Part shown: positions 33,601 through 44,046 of the stretch, piece by piece
Numbering within the stretch: position 1 is the stretch's first letter
How the letters are laid out: every line of letters begins with the position of its first letter
Assembly (NCBI RefSeq): GCF_050003625.1
Contig: NC_134401.1
Location: 90,870,852-90,934,851, forward strand
Length of the DNA stretch: 64,000 nt
Reading direction: 5' to 3'
Source: Haematobia irritans
Lineage: Eukaryota; Arthropoda; Insecta; Diptera; Muscidae
Made by a program: the position numbers and the translations under genes
The notes under the pieces: model-generated
The model's input: the letters and a program-made list of their open reading frames with translations, nothing else
What the model was told of the DNA's origin: nothing
Databases searched by the model: none

Positions 33601-33893
33601 AATTTCAGATATTAACAACAATTATAGAAAAATAGAAAAAAAATTGACAAAATTTTATACGAGTATAGAAATAAAATTTTGACAAAATTTTCTATAGAAA
33701 TAAAATTTTGACAAAATTATCTAAAGAAATAAAACTTTGACAAAATTTTCTATAGGAATAAAATTTTGACAAATTTTTCTACAGAAATAAAATTTTCTAT
33801 AGAAATAAAATTTAGAAAATAGGTTTTATGTAGAAATAAAATTTTGACAAAATTTTATTTCTACATAAAATTTAGAAAAAAGGTTTTATGTAG
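33601..33893 (+). repeat. 29-bp AT minisatellite array (left of gypsy)
   Basis: Copies of the AAAATTTT/GAC/AAAATTTT/CTATAG/AAAT unit. The array continues on the far side of the gypsy element at 47785, so gypsy inserted into it. Confidence 0.8.
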
Positions 33894-34197
33894 TGTAGAG
33901 TTAATTGTTGGTTTTTATTTATTTTGAATTTATTTTACAAGCTGACGCTACTACGCTTGTGTTCTTTTTGAAATGCCAATAATAACTGAACTCACTGGCT
34001 CTTGTGCAACGCTAGCTTAGGGAGATATTTGTTGTACCAACTCTTTCTTACAAGAAGAAGAAGACAAGCGTAGTAGTTCTGTATATTTCTTAACAACTAT
34101 AACTACATACATACAGACAATGGGATATTTGCACTTACGAATTAAAGTATGCTACTGTGGGGAAATAATAATGTTTATAACTAATATGTATACTACA
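33894..34197 (-). repeat. Gypsy 3' LTR
   Basis: 304 bp. Identical as far as I can read to the other LTR, except that the 5' LTR lacks ~82 bp present here (about 34073-34155). Confidence 0.85.
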
Positions 34198-34251
34198 ATT
34201 CGGCCTTCCTGACAACAAGGATCACCTGATACTTCTGTTCGTATTATATTG

Positions 34252-34774
34252 TTATTTACCTTTAAACTTTCTTAAATTGTACCTATGTAAATTTACATCA
34301 TGCATATTCTTATCGCTAGCATTGTCCCTCAAATTGATATCTTCTTCGCGTTCACTCAAAGTATCTAAGCTATTATTTCTAAACCAAGGTTTCATATTCT
34401 GTGTAGCCCAGACTCCTTTATAGGGTATTCGACTCCTTTGAAATCCCTCCACATCCTCTATAATGTACCGATCATTCTCTAACACTTTTTTCACCTCGTA
34501 CGGACCCTTGAACTTTGGCAACAATTTCCGGGGTGCCCCAACGCTACAATCATAATTTCTTATCATAACATAATCACCTTCTCTGTAAATCGTGGGTTTC
34601 TTCCTTTTCAGGTTCACATAAGATTCATTATACTTCTGAGCTTTCCTTTGCTTCTCCATCGAAATATCTCTAACTTTATCTAAATTTTCTCTATTATCCT
34701 CCAAAATATTTTCCCTTAAATTGTCTGAAAACTTCCCTCTCTGGTTCATGCCAAAAAGCACAACACTAGGGTGG
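34252..34774 (-). pseudogene. Gypsy Pol, integrase C-terminal part
   Basis: The tail of the integrase, cut off from the rest of Pol by the BEL insertion. MLFGMNQRG marks the end of the core. LPKFKGPYEVKKVLENDRYI is the SH3-like/GPY-F C-terminal domain of Ty3/gypsy integrases. The frame ends at a natural stop at 34252. The 5 bp GGTGG at 34770-34774 belong to the target duplication. The upstream partner is at 42266-44046. Confidence 0.9.
34770..34774. repeat. BEL target-site duplication, left copy
   Basis: GGTGG here and again at 42266-42270, immediately outside the two BEL LTRs. Confidence 0.9.
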
Positions 34775-35037
34775 TGTTCAGGTTGACACCCTGTTAGATT
34801 TAAGTTTCATGAATTGTAAAATACACCCCTGAATTATAACGATATCTGAAAAAATGACAAATGACTTATCGAAACTTTCTCTTACTTACTCTCTCGCTCA
34901 AATACCCGAAGGTACGAATACCCCCGCCAATAAATTAAATTTTAATTTATTTTTTTTTTAAACCCGAAATTTAATTGTGTTTTTATTTATTCCCCCCCTC
35001 ATTGATAAATTATTTTATTTAATTCCCCGCCTTTTCA
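34775..35037 (+). repeat. BEL 5' LTR
   Basis: 263 bp, starts TGTTCAGGTTGACACCC, ends CCCGCCTTTTCA. No difference from 42003-42265 was seen, including the ten-T run. Confidence 0.95.
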
Positions 35038-35055
35038 TTGGTCCTTCGAACCGGA
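35038..35055 (+). other. BEL primer binding site, tRNA-Tyr type
   Basis: TGGTCCTTCGAACCGGA begins 1-2 bases after the LTR. It is complementary, with one mismatch, to the 3' end of Drosophila tRNA-Tyr as I remember it (ending GGCTCGAAGGA plus CCA). Confidence 0.65.
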
Positions 35056-35200
35056 TTAAACCGCCCGAGATTTAAAATAAAATAATTTATCATTGAGCTT
35101 CTCTTTTTAGAGCCCGAAAATCAATTGGTTATTTTGGTATTTTTTACCCCCTAAATTATTGGCTATCACCATTGTTTTCCCCTATAATATTCATCATACC

Positions 35201-35209
35201 AAGGTAAGG
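35201..35209 (+). promoter_or_regulatory. Candidate splice donor in BEL leader
   Basis: AAG|GTAAGG (GT at 35204) is a near-consensus donor upstream of Gag-Pol. A weaker one, TTG|GTAAGA, is at about 35774. Either could join to the acceptor at 41276 and place the second ORF first on a short mRNA. Confidence 0.4.
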
Positions 35210-35983
35210 TTGTTGACATTTATTAGTGGTGAAAATAAAGTAAACAAAAGTGCAAGAATATCAATAAAATAAAAGAAATAATAAATACAAAGTCACTCTT
35301 TCGTTTGCCTGTGTGTTGTTGTTGTATTTTCATTTGCCCATACGCTTTGGTTTCTAACAACCAAACGAAAACAACAGCTTGCATTATTACCCCCACTCCC
35401 GTCTCTCTTATAAAGTAGTGTGGTTGACTGTTATACGGACATACGTGTGTGTGTTGCATTCAATTGTACTACATGTTGCATTGCATGTTCGAGTGAGTTG
35501 TAACTGAACATTGCACAGTGGGCCCGATAGGAACAAAAGTTGTTCATTAAATAATTTTGAAAATTATTTTACATTGAAAAATAAATATTCAAATTAATTA
35601 TTTTAATTGATTAATTATTGGAAAATATTGCAAGTAAAAGGCAATTGTGACTGTTTCGTATAATAAATAATAGTGATATCGAACTAACCCCGTAGTTTCA
35701 CCCGTTTGAAATATTTTTGATTCTTGCACATTGTATCGTATACTAATACGTAGTTTTGTTGCACAGTGGTGTTGGTAAGACCAAAATTGAAATATTTTTT
35801 AATTTACGAAAAATATTCAAAGGCATTAAATATTTGTTTATTGCCAATAATAAAAAAAAAATCATAACTTTTTTTAATTTTTTGAACCCTATTTACGTTT
35901 GTTGTTGGAATTGAGTTCTGCAACCCCGTTTTCATACCAAATTAAACTTTTTACTCGAAATTTGAATTTTATTGAAAATAATA

Positions 35984-38900
35984 ATGTCTGATATCAAGAA
36001 TTTGATTAAAAGCGCAGACCGCTTAATTGATTTGGATATGTTCGTGACTTCGCTCAAGGAGGATGATCACACCGTCCACAGCCTCAACATTCATAAACAG
36101 GAAATTATTCGACTTTGGGAGAATTTCCGTGAAATTTATGAGGAATTGTGTGACACTATGGGTTCTAGTGATGATATTGCCAAAGTTAAGGCAAAATATA
36201 TCGCAACATATAAGACGTATGTGCGTGGACTAGCCCTTATTGAGTCTTTAATTGAAAAGCTCAATGCGAAGAAGAAGTCGTCTAGTTCATCCCTTCCAAT
36301 TCACCTTCCCCCTTGTGATACTGAGATTTTTTCTGGTGATTATAAATCTTGGCCTACGTTCAGAGACATGTTCTCTGCCCTATATAAAGATAATGAACAT
36401 ATCAGTAATATTCAGAAAATGTATTATCTGATGCAAAAGACGGAAGGTGAAGCCCGCGATATAATCAAAACATGTCCGATTACTAATGAGGGTTTTCAGA
36501 TGGCTTGGCAAAATTTAGTCGATCGTTATGAGAACAAAAGGGTTCTTGTAAACGCCCAACTCAAGATTTTATTCAATCTTGCACCCGTTTTAAAGGAATC
36601 TGGCCCCTCTATTAAGCAATTGCAGCGTACTATGAGCGACTGCATAACTAATTTGTCTCTTTTGGGCATTGATACGAAGAATTGGGACGTTATATTTGTT
36701 TTCATATGTTCCACCCGTCTTCCTGAAGTTACCCTAGGACATTGGGAGCAATCTCAAGGGTCAAGTTCTGACCTACCTAAATGGGAAACAATGGATAAGT
36801 TCTTGACTGCTCGGTATCAGACCCTTGAGTCCGTCTTTGACATTAAAGGCGCCCATAATATTTCGACGTCTTCTGGTCCGAGTTATGTAAGGAAACCTAC
36901 TAGCCCAAAGAGAAAGTCAATTACTAATAATAATGGTAATAGAAGTTTTAAGAGCTTCTCTACTACTATACCATCTAATCCTCAGCAGAAATGTCCTCTT
37001 TGTTCCGAATCGCATCCCCTACGATTATGCGAAGAATTTCTTCAAATGTCGGTTAACAATCGATTGGAAACAGTCAAGCGACTCAAATGTTGCACGAATT
37101 GTCTGGCTTCGTCGCACACTTTTAGCAATTGTAAGAGCTCAAATATATGTTTCTTCTGCAAACAAAAACATCATTCTCACTTGCATAGAAGGGAATCCTC
37201 AGCACAAGTAAGTCGAGATTCGAGCTCACGACCTGGAATGACCCGCGATATGGGAAATCCAGCCCGATCAGCTTCTGACGATGTTCCTTCTACATCAGAG
37301 GCTGCCCGTTCGTTGCAAACTTTTGCAACTGCTATGGAAACATCACAGTTTTCTACAGTTCTTTTGGGAACTACTGTGGTAGATTTGTGTTGTCATGGCG
37401 TGAAGTGTTCTGCTAGAGCATTGATCGATCCTGCCTCGCAAGCAACTTTTATTTCCCGAAAGTTGCAAAAGAAACTTGCTTTGCCGATATTCCCAGTTAC
37501 TTCTGCGAATATTGTTGGCCTAAACGGCACGATATCGGCGAAGTCTACTAATGTTTGTAGGATCTCTTTGTGCTCCCCTATTGACCCAACTTTTGAGTTG
37601 TCGACAGATGCGTATGTGGTTGACAAGTTAACTGGTCGTTTGCCTACTTATTCATTGTCACAGCTACTAGATGTAGATCTGCCCGAAGTCACGATGTGTG
37701 ATCTAAAGTGTTCTCATATGGACCTTTTACTGGGTGGTGATATATATTCTCGGATAATGCATACTGATGTTCATAAGCACCCTAATGGTGATCTTATTGC
37801 CCAGAAATCAGTTTTCGGTTGGATCGTGACTGGCAAAGTCTCCCAAACCAAGCCCCTACAGTCGGTGGTATCATTTTACAGCCACATAGAGTTGAATGAT
37901 CAACTTGCTAGGTTTTGGGAAATCGAAGATGTACCGAAAGTATGCACTATGTCAGAAGAGGATAGATGGTGTGAGGAATTATACCTACGAACGACTTATC
38001 GTAATGATAATGGTCGATATGTTGTTTCACTGCCTTTTAAGCGTGAATACCCCAAAGATTTGCAACTTGGTTTGTCCCGGAATATTGCCATTTCTCAATT
38101 TAAGCGAAATGAGTCGCGGTTAATGAGAAATCCCGAGCTGAAGATTCAGTATGACAGGGTACTACAAGAGTACGCTGATTTGGGACATATGACCATGGTT
38201 GATGAGAATAAGGTAAATTCTTCTAATACTGTGTATTATTTACCCCATCACGCTGTTTTCAAGCCTGACAGCGCCACCACTAAATTACGTGTGGTGTTTA
38301 ATGCTTCCAGTGTCACTTCTAATGGCGTTAGTCTTAATAACGTATTGTATACTGGACCCGTTCTACAAGCAAATCTAATTGTTTTGATTCTCCGATGGAG
38401 ATTATTTAGATTTGTCTTCAATGCCGACATCGAGAAGATGTATAGGCAAATTCTGATTCATCCCGATCAGGCGTTATATCAGCGAATTGTTTTCCGTCTA
38501 GCCCCTGATGATATAATCCAAGATTTCGAATTGAACACGGTCACATTTGGTGTGAACTGTGCCCCATATCTTGCTATTCGGACCCTACTTAGACTTGCTG
38601 ATGACGTCGAGGGTGAGTTCCCGACTGCTGCGGAGATAATACGTTCGCAGATGTATGTCGATGACATTTTGGCAGGAGCTCACAGTTTAGATGATGCCAT
38701 GAAGAGCCGTGATGAACTTATGGAAGTTCTAGGTTCTGCTGGGTTTAATCTAAGAAAATGGACTTCTAATGTGCAGGGTCTTTTGTTAGATTTACCCCCC
38801 GAATATTTATTGGATAATGACTTTTTGAATATTTCCAATGAAAGTACCGCCAAGACTCTGGGTTTACGTTGGAACGCTGGAAAAGATGTTTTCTTTTTCA

Positions 38901-41224
38901 AGTTGGTTTCAGCCCCTACTAGATCTTCCGTCACCAAACGAGCTGTTTTGTCTGCGATAGCTAAATTGTTCGATCCAGCAGGTTGGCTGGCCCCTAAGAT
39001 AATAGTTGCTAAGATTATAATGCAACAAATTTGGAAGGATAAAACAGATTGGGACGAATGTTTGAAACCCATGACTCTGAATAGATGGTTTGCGTTTTTG
39101 GACGATTATAGTGAAATCGAACGGATAGAGATCCCCCGATGGGTTGGTTTCAGCCCAGACCATGAAGTTCAGCTTCATGCATTTTGTGATGCTTCTGAGA
39201 AAGCATATGCGGCTTCACTATACGTCCGAATTAAAAACGCCCCTGGTGATTATGTCACGCATCTGCTCGCAGCACGAACTAAGGTAGCGCCAATCAAGGT
39301 TGAATCCTTGCCCCGTTTAGAGCTCTGCGGTGCAACTCTATTGGCTGATATGGTTGAGACTATTCGCTCCGAGCTGAGTCTCCCAGAAATTGAGACATTC
39401 TATTGGACTGATTCGACGATAGTTTTGTCGTGGCTTCAGAAGCCCCCGTGCCACTGGCCTACGTTTGTTGCGAATCGAGTAGCTAACATCTCTACGAAAA
39501 TCGGTACTAGTAATTGGCATCATGTTCTGTCACACGATAACCCCGCTGATATAGCCTCGAGAGGTTCTTCAGCGCGCGATCTTCTAACAAATAACCTTTG
39601 GTGGAAAGGTCCCGCTTGGTTATGTCGCCCTCGCTCCGAATGGCCAAAATCTACGTTTAGAATCATGACGAATCTTGAAACTAAACCGATTCAAGTCAAT
39701 TTGAACCAATTATCCCCTCCTGAGGATATTTTGGCCCGTTTCTCTGATTTATCCAGAGCCCTAAGAGTTTTGTCATATGTATTCAGATTCTTTCATCGAA
39801 TACACCAGAAGTTTAAATCGACACAGACGCATTCATCCTTCAACTTGGAACAGGGTGAGATCAACTTTGTGAAAGGTCGTCTTGTTGTCCTCTGCCAGCG
39901 TCGACATTTCCCTGAATATGTGGCGCTGGAGAACAATACGCAGTTATCTCGAAAGAGCCCTCTGTTGAATTTCAATCCGTTTATAGATTCTGTTGGATTT
40001 ATGCGGATGAATGGTAGACTTGCGCGTTCCCCTACTCTCACCTATGACGAGAGATTCCCCAAAATTCTACCCTATGATGCCCGGTTTACCAGATTGTACC
40101 TGGAGTACATTCACAAGAATACGGTGCATGGTGAAAATGCATTAATGTTGAGATTAATGAGATTGGAATTTTGGGTACCCAGATTGAAGAATCTCGTAAG
40201 GACAATCATCCATAATTGCCGTGCATGCGTATTGTTTCGGAAGAAAACTGTAGACCAAATTATGGCCGCTCTTCCCCCTGAGAGAACTACACTGTCTCGC
40301 CCGTTTACATGCACTGGAGTCGACTTTGCAGGCCCCTTTGATATAAAGACCTACATTGGTAGAGGTTGCCGTATCACTAAGGGATATGTGCTTGTGTTTG
40401 TCTGCTTTGCGACTAAGGCAATTCATTTGGAGGCGACAAATGACATGTCGACTGATTGTTTTATTGCTGCATTCACCCGATTTTTCTCCCGAAGAGGCTG
40501 CCCTTCTAAGATGTTTTCGGATAATGGGACATCTTTTGTAGGAGCTTCTAATGTTCTTGGTAGAGACCAAGCACGATTTCTCGCTGAAGTGAAGCAAAAT
40601 CTTATTTCGCTTAACGCCTTCCAATTATTAGAATGGAAATTTATTCCCCCTGGTGCGCCACATATGGGTGGTCTTTGGGAGGCAGGAGTTAAGAGTTTCA
40701 AGACTCATCTTAAGAAAGTGTCTCACGCTCAGAAGTTTACTTTTGAAGAGTTCAGCACAATGCTAGCTAGAATCGAGGCATGCCTTAATTCTAGGCCCCT
40801 TAGTCCTATGAGCGATAATCCAAACGATTTGGCTCCTTTGACCCCAGGACACTTCCTTATAGGTTCTGCCCTTCTCTCCCCACCGGAGCCCGACACGGCA
40901 ATTGAGTCGTTAAGTTATGTGAATAGATGGCAGAAACTTAAGGTCCTTTCTCACTCTTTCGCCAAAAGGTGGAAAGAGGAATATCTCGTTGAACTCCATA
41001 AGCGAAATAAGTGGAAATTTCCTCAAAGAGATTTTGCCGTTGGTGACCTGGTAGTAATCAGGAAAGATAATTTGCCTCCACCAGAGTGGAAAGTAGGTAG
41101 AATCGAAAAGATCTACTTAGGCCCCGACAACAAAGTGCGAGTTGTTGACATCAGGGTTGGAAATTGTACTATTACAAGGCCCGTTGTCAAACTCGTACTA
41201 CTACCTGTTGATGGACAAAATTAA
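35984..41224 (+). CDS. BEL/Pao Gag-Pol polyprotein
   Basis: An uninterrupted frame of 1746 residues from ATG at 35984; an in-frame TTG lies 12 bases upstream, but ATG is the sensible start. Domains: Gag with DUF1759-like core (about 105-290; motif FSGDYKSWPTFRDMF); a triple zinc module (335-400: C-x2-C-x3-H-x4-C, C-x2-C-x4-H-x4-C, C-x2-C-x3-H-H...H); aspartic protease with LIDPASQATF (about 479), the BEL form of the active site; reverse transcriptase with ADIEKMYRQI (about 812) and the catalytic YVDD (about 890); RNase H with FCDASEKAYAASL (about 1065); integrase zinc HHCC region (1380-1415); and D-D-E core at GVDFAGPF (1445), SDNGTSF (1511) and GGLWEAGV (1558). The C-terminal region RWQKLKVLSHSF...GDLVVIRKDN is typical of Pao integrases. 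All catalytic residues are present, so the product is probably active. Confidence 0.95.
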   Translation: MSDIKNLIKSADRLIDLDMFVTSLKEDDHTVHSLNIHKQEIIRLWENFREIYEELCDTMGSSDDIAKVKAKYIATYKTYVRGLALIESLIEKLNAKKKSSSSSLPIHLPPCDTEIFSGDYKSWPTFRDMFSALYKDNEHISNIQKMYYLMQKTEGEARDIIKTCPITNEGFQMAWQNLVDRYENKRVLVNAQLKILFNLAPVLKESGPSIKQLQRTMSDCITNLSLLGIDTKNWDVIFVFICSTRLPEVTLGHWEQSQGSSSDLPKWETMDKFLTARYQTLESVFDIKGAHNISTSSGPSYVRKPTSPKRKSITNNNGNRSFKSFSTTIPSNPQQKCPLCSESHPLRLCEEFLQMSVNNRLETVKRLKCCTNCLASSHTFSNCKSSNICFFCKQKHHSHLHRRESSAQVSRDSSSRPGMTRDMGNPARSASDDVPSTSEAARSLQTFATAMETSQFSTVLLGTTVVDLCCHGVKCSARALIDPASQATFISRKLQKKLALPIFPVTSANIVGLNGTISAKSTNVCRISLCSPIDPTFELSTDAYVVDKLTGRLPTYSLSQLLDVDLPEVTMCDLKCSHMDLLLGGDIYSRIMHTDVHKHPNGDLIAQKSVFGWIVTGKVSQTKPLQSVVSFYSHIELNDQLARFWEIEDVPKVCTMSEEDRWCEELYLRTTYRNDNGRYVVSLPFKREYPKDLQLGLSRNIAISQFKRNESRLMRNPELKIQYDRVLQEYADLGHMTMVDENKVNSSNTVYYLPHHAVFKPDSATTKLRVVFNASSVTSNGVSLNNVLYTGPVLQANLIVLILRWRLFRFVFNADIEKMYRQILIHPDQALYQRIVFRLAPDDIIQDFELNTVTFGVNCAPYLAIRTLLRLADDVEGEFPTAAEIIRSQMYVDDILAGAHSLDDAMKSRDELMEVLGSAGFNLRKWTSNVQGLLLDLPPEYLLDNDFLNISNESTAKTLGLRWNAGKDVFFFKLVSAPTRSSVTKRAVLSAIAKLFDPAGWLAPKIIVAKIIMQQIWKDKTDWDECLKPMTLNRWFAFLDDYSEIERIEIPRWVGFSPDHEVQLHAFCDASEKAYAASLYVRIKNAPGDYVTHLLAARTKVAPIKVESLPRLELCGATLLADMVETIRSELSLPEIETFYWTDSTIVLSWLQKPPCHWPTFVANRVANISTKIGTSNWHHVLSHDNPADIASRGSSARDLLTNNLWWKGPAWLCRPRSEWPKSTFRIMTNLETKPIQVNLNQLSPPEDILARFSDLSRALRVLSYVFRFFHRIHQKFKSTQTHSSFNLEQGEINFVKGRLVVLCQRRHFPEYVALENNTQLSRKSPLLNFNPFIDSVGFMRMNGRLARSPTLTYDERFPKILPYDARFTRLYLEYIHKNTVHGENALMLRLMRLEFWVPRLKNLVRTIIHNCRACVLFRKKTVDQIMAALPPERTTLSRPFTCTGVDFAGPFDIKTYIGRGCRITKGYVLVFVCFATKAIHLEATNDMSTDCFIAAFTRFFSRRGCPSKMFSDNGTSFVGASNVLGRDQARFLAEVKQNLISLNAFQLLEWKFIPPGAPHMGGLWEAGVKSFKTHLKKVSHAQKFTFEEFSTMLARIEACLNSRPLSPMSDNPNDLAPLTPGHFLIGSALLSPPEPDTAIESLSYVNRWQKLKVLSHSFAKRWKEEYLVELHKRNKWKFPQRDFAVGDLVVIRKDNLPPPEWKVGRIEKIYLGPDNKVRVVDIRVGNCTITRPVVKLVLLPVDGQN

Positions 41225-41254
41225 TAACATTTTATTTTCTTTGTGTGTGTGCTG

Positions 41255-41276
41255 TCCCCATTTTTCGTATTTCCAG
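41255..41276 (+). promoter_or_regulatory. Candidate splice acceptor before BEL ORF2
   Basis: A pyrimidine-rich tract (CCCCATTTTTCGTATTTCCAG) ends with AG at 41275-41276, two bases ahead of the ORF2 ATG. Its position, as close to the start codon as in spliced env messages, suggests a subgenomic mRNA. Confidence 0.5.
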
Positions 41277-41278
41277 AC

Positions 41279-41881
41279 ATGTCTGGCCCATCACGTCGTC
41301 TCACAAATGAACGCCCTGAGGCAGATAAAGACGTCACCCAACGCACGAAGAAGGGTAGTGAGGTGCGGTGTAAGATATGTTTGCAGCCTCACGTACTTCG
41401 TCTCTGTCCTCGTTTTCGTGCGATGGATTCGGCAAAACGTCGGAGAACAGTGATGAAGCTCGGCTTTTGCTTCAACTGCTTGGCGGAGTCCCATAAACGC
41501 TTGAATTGCAAGAGCCGTGAAAGATGTATGGAATGCTGTGGTGAGCACCATACGATGCTCCACCCGAGGTTTGTTGGGAAGCGTGAAAATCACCCCAGTG
41601 CCGTCGCTAGCCGACCCCAGAATTCTAGGAAGGCCACGGAAAAACCTAAACCTATGAAGAAAACTCCACGACGAGACACCCACCAAAGGCGCTCGCTAGA
41701 TGCTCGTAGCAACACCAATGCAGCCAATAGTATGTCGACAAATCCGGAATCGCATCAACCTCGAGCCGCCGGCGGACGATGCACCTGTGGTCACAATCCG
41801 GTCAACACTTCCACTGTTAGCCCCAACACCGGCAGTGGACCTGCTACGATTGTGATTCACGTCCATTCTGGGTCCCATTGA
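41279..41881 (+). CDS. BEL second ORF: small zinc-module protein
   Basis: 200 residues from ATG at 41279, starting 54 bp after the Gag-Pol stop. The three zinc-binding groups are C31-C34-H38-C43, C64-C67-H72-C77 (a canonical CX2CX4HX4C knuckle) and C83-C86-H90/H91-H95. Spacing within and between groups (20 residues between the first two, 5 between the last two) is exactly that of the Gag module at residues 335-400, although most other residues differ. The N-terminus is basic and the C-terminal ~100 residues are low-complexity, rich in S, T, N, P and R. There is no signal peptide or membrane segment, so it is not an envelope protein. Likely role: nucleic-acid binding, expressed from a spliced mRNA (inference). 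I do not know a name for it. Confidence 0.75.
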   Translation: MSGPSRRLTNERPEADKDVTQRTKKGSEVRCKICLQPHVLRLCPRFRAMDSAKRRRTVMKLGFCFNCLAESHKRLNCKSRERCMECCGEHHTMLHPRFVGKRENHPSAVASRPQNSRKATEKPKPMKKTPRRDTHQRRSLDARSNTNAANSMSTNPESHQPRAAGGRCTCGHNPVNTSTVSPNTGSGPATIVIHVHSGSH

Positions 41882-41989
41882 ATTTATTTATTTATGTTTT
41901 TTGTATTTGTATGTCCATTGAATTGTAAATTGAATTCTCGTTTTTTTATTGTCCCCTAGCTCCTGCTTGCCCCTATGTTGCATTCCTGC

Positions 41990-42002
41990 AAGGGGGGCGG
42001 GA
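41990..42002 (+). other. BEL polypurine tract
   Basis: AAGGGGGGCGGGA directly precedes the 3' LTR; it would prime plus-strand DNA synthesis. Confidence 0.8.
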
Positions 42003-42265
42003 TGTTCAGGTTGACACCCTGTTAGATTTAAGTTTCATGAATTGTAAAATACACCCCTGAATTATAACGATATCTGAAAAAATGACAAATGACTTATCGA
42101 AACTTTCTCTTACTTACTCTCTCGCTCAAATACCCGAAGGTACGAATACCCCCGCCAATAAATTAAATTTTAATTTATTTTTTTTTTAAACCCGAAATTT
42201 AATTGTGTTTTTATTTATTCCCCCCCTCATTGATAAATTATTTTATTTAATTCCCCGCCTTTTCA
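42003..42265 (+). repeat. BEL 3' LTR
   Basis: 263 bp, same ends and no visible difference from the 5' LTR. It is followed by GGTGG (42266-42270). Confidence 0.95.
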
Positions 42266-44046
42266 GGTGGTTATCGATCATTCTGTGATTGGTATTATTG
42301 AGCACAAACTCAACGGTTTCTACAACATTGTCCCAACTTCTAACATTTTCTGAATCTAATAATTTAGCAATCATAGGGCCTAGGTTTCTATTCACCCGTT
42401 CCACTTGCCCATTAGCTTGTGGTGAACCTGTGGCTATTCGAATGTGCTGAATATCGTTGTCATCAACAAACTTTGAAAATTCGGTCGACGTAAAGCTTGA
42501 ACCTCTATCCGAAACAATATATTTTGGCCTGCTATAGTATCGAAAATATTCCTGTAGAGCTTTTATGACCTCCTTGGTATTGGTAGTCTTTGTCGGGTAA
42601 AGCCGAACAAATTTAGAAAATGAATCTATTACTACAAATAAATGTTTCATTGTCGCACTTCTATCCACTGGACCATAGTGATCAACATGGATCATCTCAA
42701 AGGGTTTGTTGGAGTTCGGAATGTTATGCAAGAAGCCTTCAATCTTACCATTCTTTGACGAGAATGCTATACATTTCAAACAATTCTTGATATGATCTTC
42801 CACCTTTGCTCTAATATTCGGAAACCAGTAAGTTCTATTTATTAGTTCCGTCACCTTGTTAATTCCTATATGACCCATTTCATCATGATATTTGTATAGC
42901 ACATGAGCCTCCATTGACGCCGGCACATAGAACAATGTCCTGTTGCTACCTAATTTCTTGTAAAGTATTCCACCTCTCATCTCATAAAATTTGTGTTCAA
43001 CATTCTGAAGTTCATTCTTAAGTCCCATTATCTTAGGATCTCTATTTTGTGCAATCACTAAATTCTCCTCAAACGTATTAGTATCAATGACCATAATATC
43101 CTGTGACCTACTTAGCGCATCAACGTGTTGCATACGTTTCCCCTCACGATGCTCCACCACATAATCAAAATTCTGCATCTCTAAAGCCCACCTAGCTATT
43201 CTAGGGTTAAGCTCCCTTTTATTCAACGTTAATGTGAGTGAGTTACAGTCCGTGACTATTTTAAATCTCCTTCCAGACAAATATATCCTAAATCTCCTTA
43301 GTGCATATATAATGGCTAATGTCTCTAACTCGTAACTATGAAAACGCGATTTTGACTCAGTAGACCTCTTCGAAAAGTAAAAAACTGGATGCCATTTTCC
43401 ATCATTCGACTTTTGCATCAAAATGGCACCAAAACCTAACGCACTAGCGTCGCAGTGCAACTCAGTCTCCGCCTTCGGGTCATACAAAGCTAAAACTGGA
43501 GATTCCAACAGCATTTTCTTCAATGTCTCAAAAGATTCCAGTTCAGGTTTACCGAATGTAAATTTCTTATCTTTACGTGTCAAATCGTAAAGAGGTTTAG
43601 CAATGATCGAAAAAATTTTAATGAAACGACGAAAATATGAACTCAATCCCAAAAAACTCTGCACCGACCTCACCTTGTCAGGTATTGGAAAATTTTGTAT
43701 AGCCTCCAATCCTTTCTTATCGGCACACACACCCTTGCTACTAACAGTGTAGCCTAAATAACTTATACTCTCTCTAAGAAACTCACATTTGTCTAACCTT
43801 AGCTCTAATTTGTTGTCGGTAATTCTCTTAAAAACTTCCTCTAATATTTCCAAATGTTCCATAATATTCGTAGAAGCGATCATAATATCGTCCAGATAAA
43901 CCACAACCTTGTCCTGTCTTATCAAATCTGCAAAAACTTTGTTAATAAACATTTGAAAGATAGACGGAGAATTTTTCAGACCGAAGGGCATCCTCAAAAA
44001 TTCGTACTGGCCCAACGGCGTTATAAAAGAGGTGTACCTTATTATA
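42266..44046 (-). pseudogene. Gypsy Pol: reverse transcriptase, RNase H, integrase core
   Basis: This middle part of gypsy Pol lies between the SINE (44047) and the BEL element (42265). On the minus strand it starts within the reverse transcriptase palm (YTSFITPLGQYEFLRMPFGL), has the catalytic VVYLDDIMIAS and RNase H with ELHCDASALGFGAIL. The integrase has a zinc HHCC region (HDEMGHIGINK...CLKC) and the D-D-E core seen at HVDHYGPV, VSDRGSSF and GSPQANGQVERV. No stop codons interrupt it. It is inactivated only by the two insertions. Confidence 0.92.

Larger units (their letters stand above)
34775..42265 (+). mobile_element. Complete BEL/Pao LTR retrotransposon
   Basis: 7491 bp, with 263-bp LTRs (TG...CA) that look identical, a primer binding site, an intact Gag-Pol, a second ORF, a purine tract and a GGTGG target duplication. 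Identity of the LTRs and the intact frame indicate a very recent insertion. It sits inside the integrase gene of a gypsy element in opposite orientation. Confidence 0.95.

Noticed and set aside
36526..40701. Antisense open frames within BEL Gag-Pol
   Set aside because: Shadows of the long Gag-Pol frame.
41279..41881. BEL second ORF as an envelope gene
   Set aside because: No signal peptide, transmembrane segment or cleavage site; it is a zinc-module protein.
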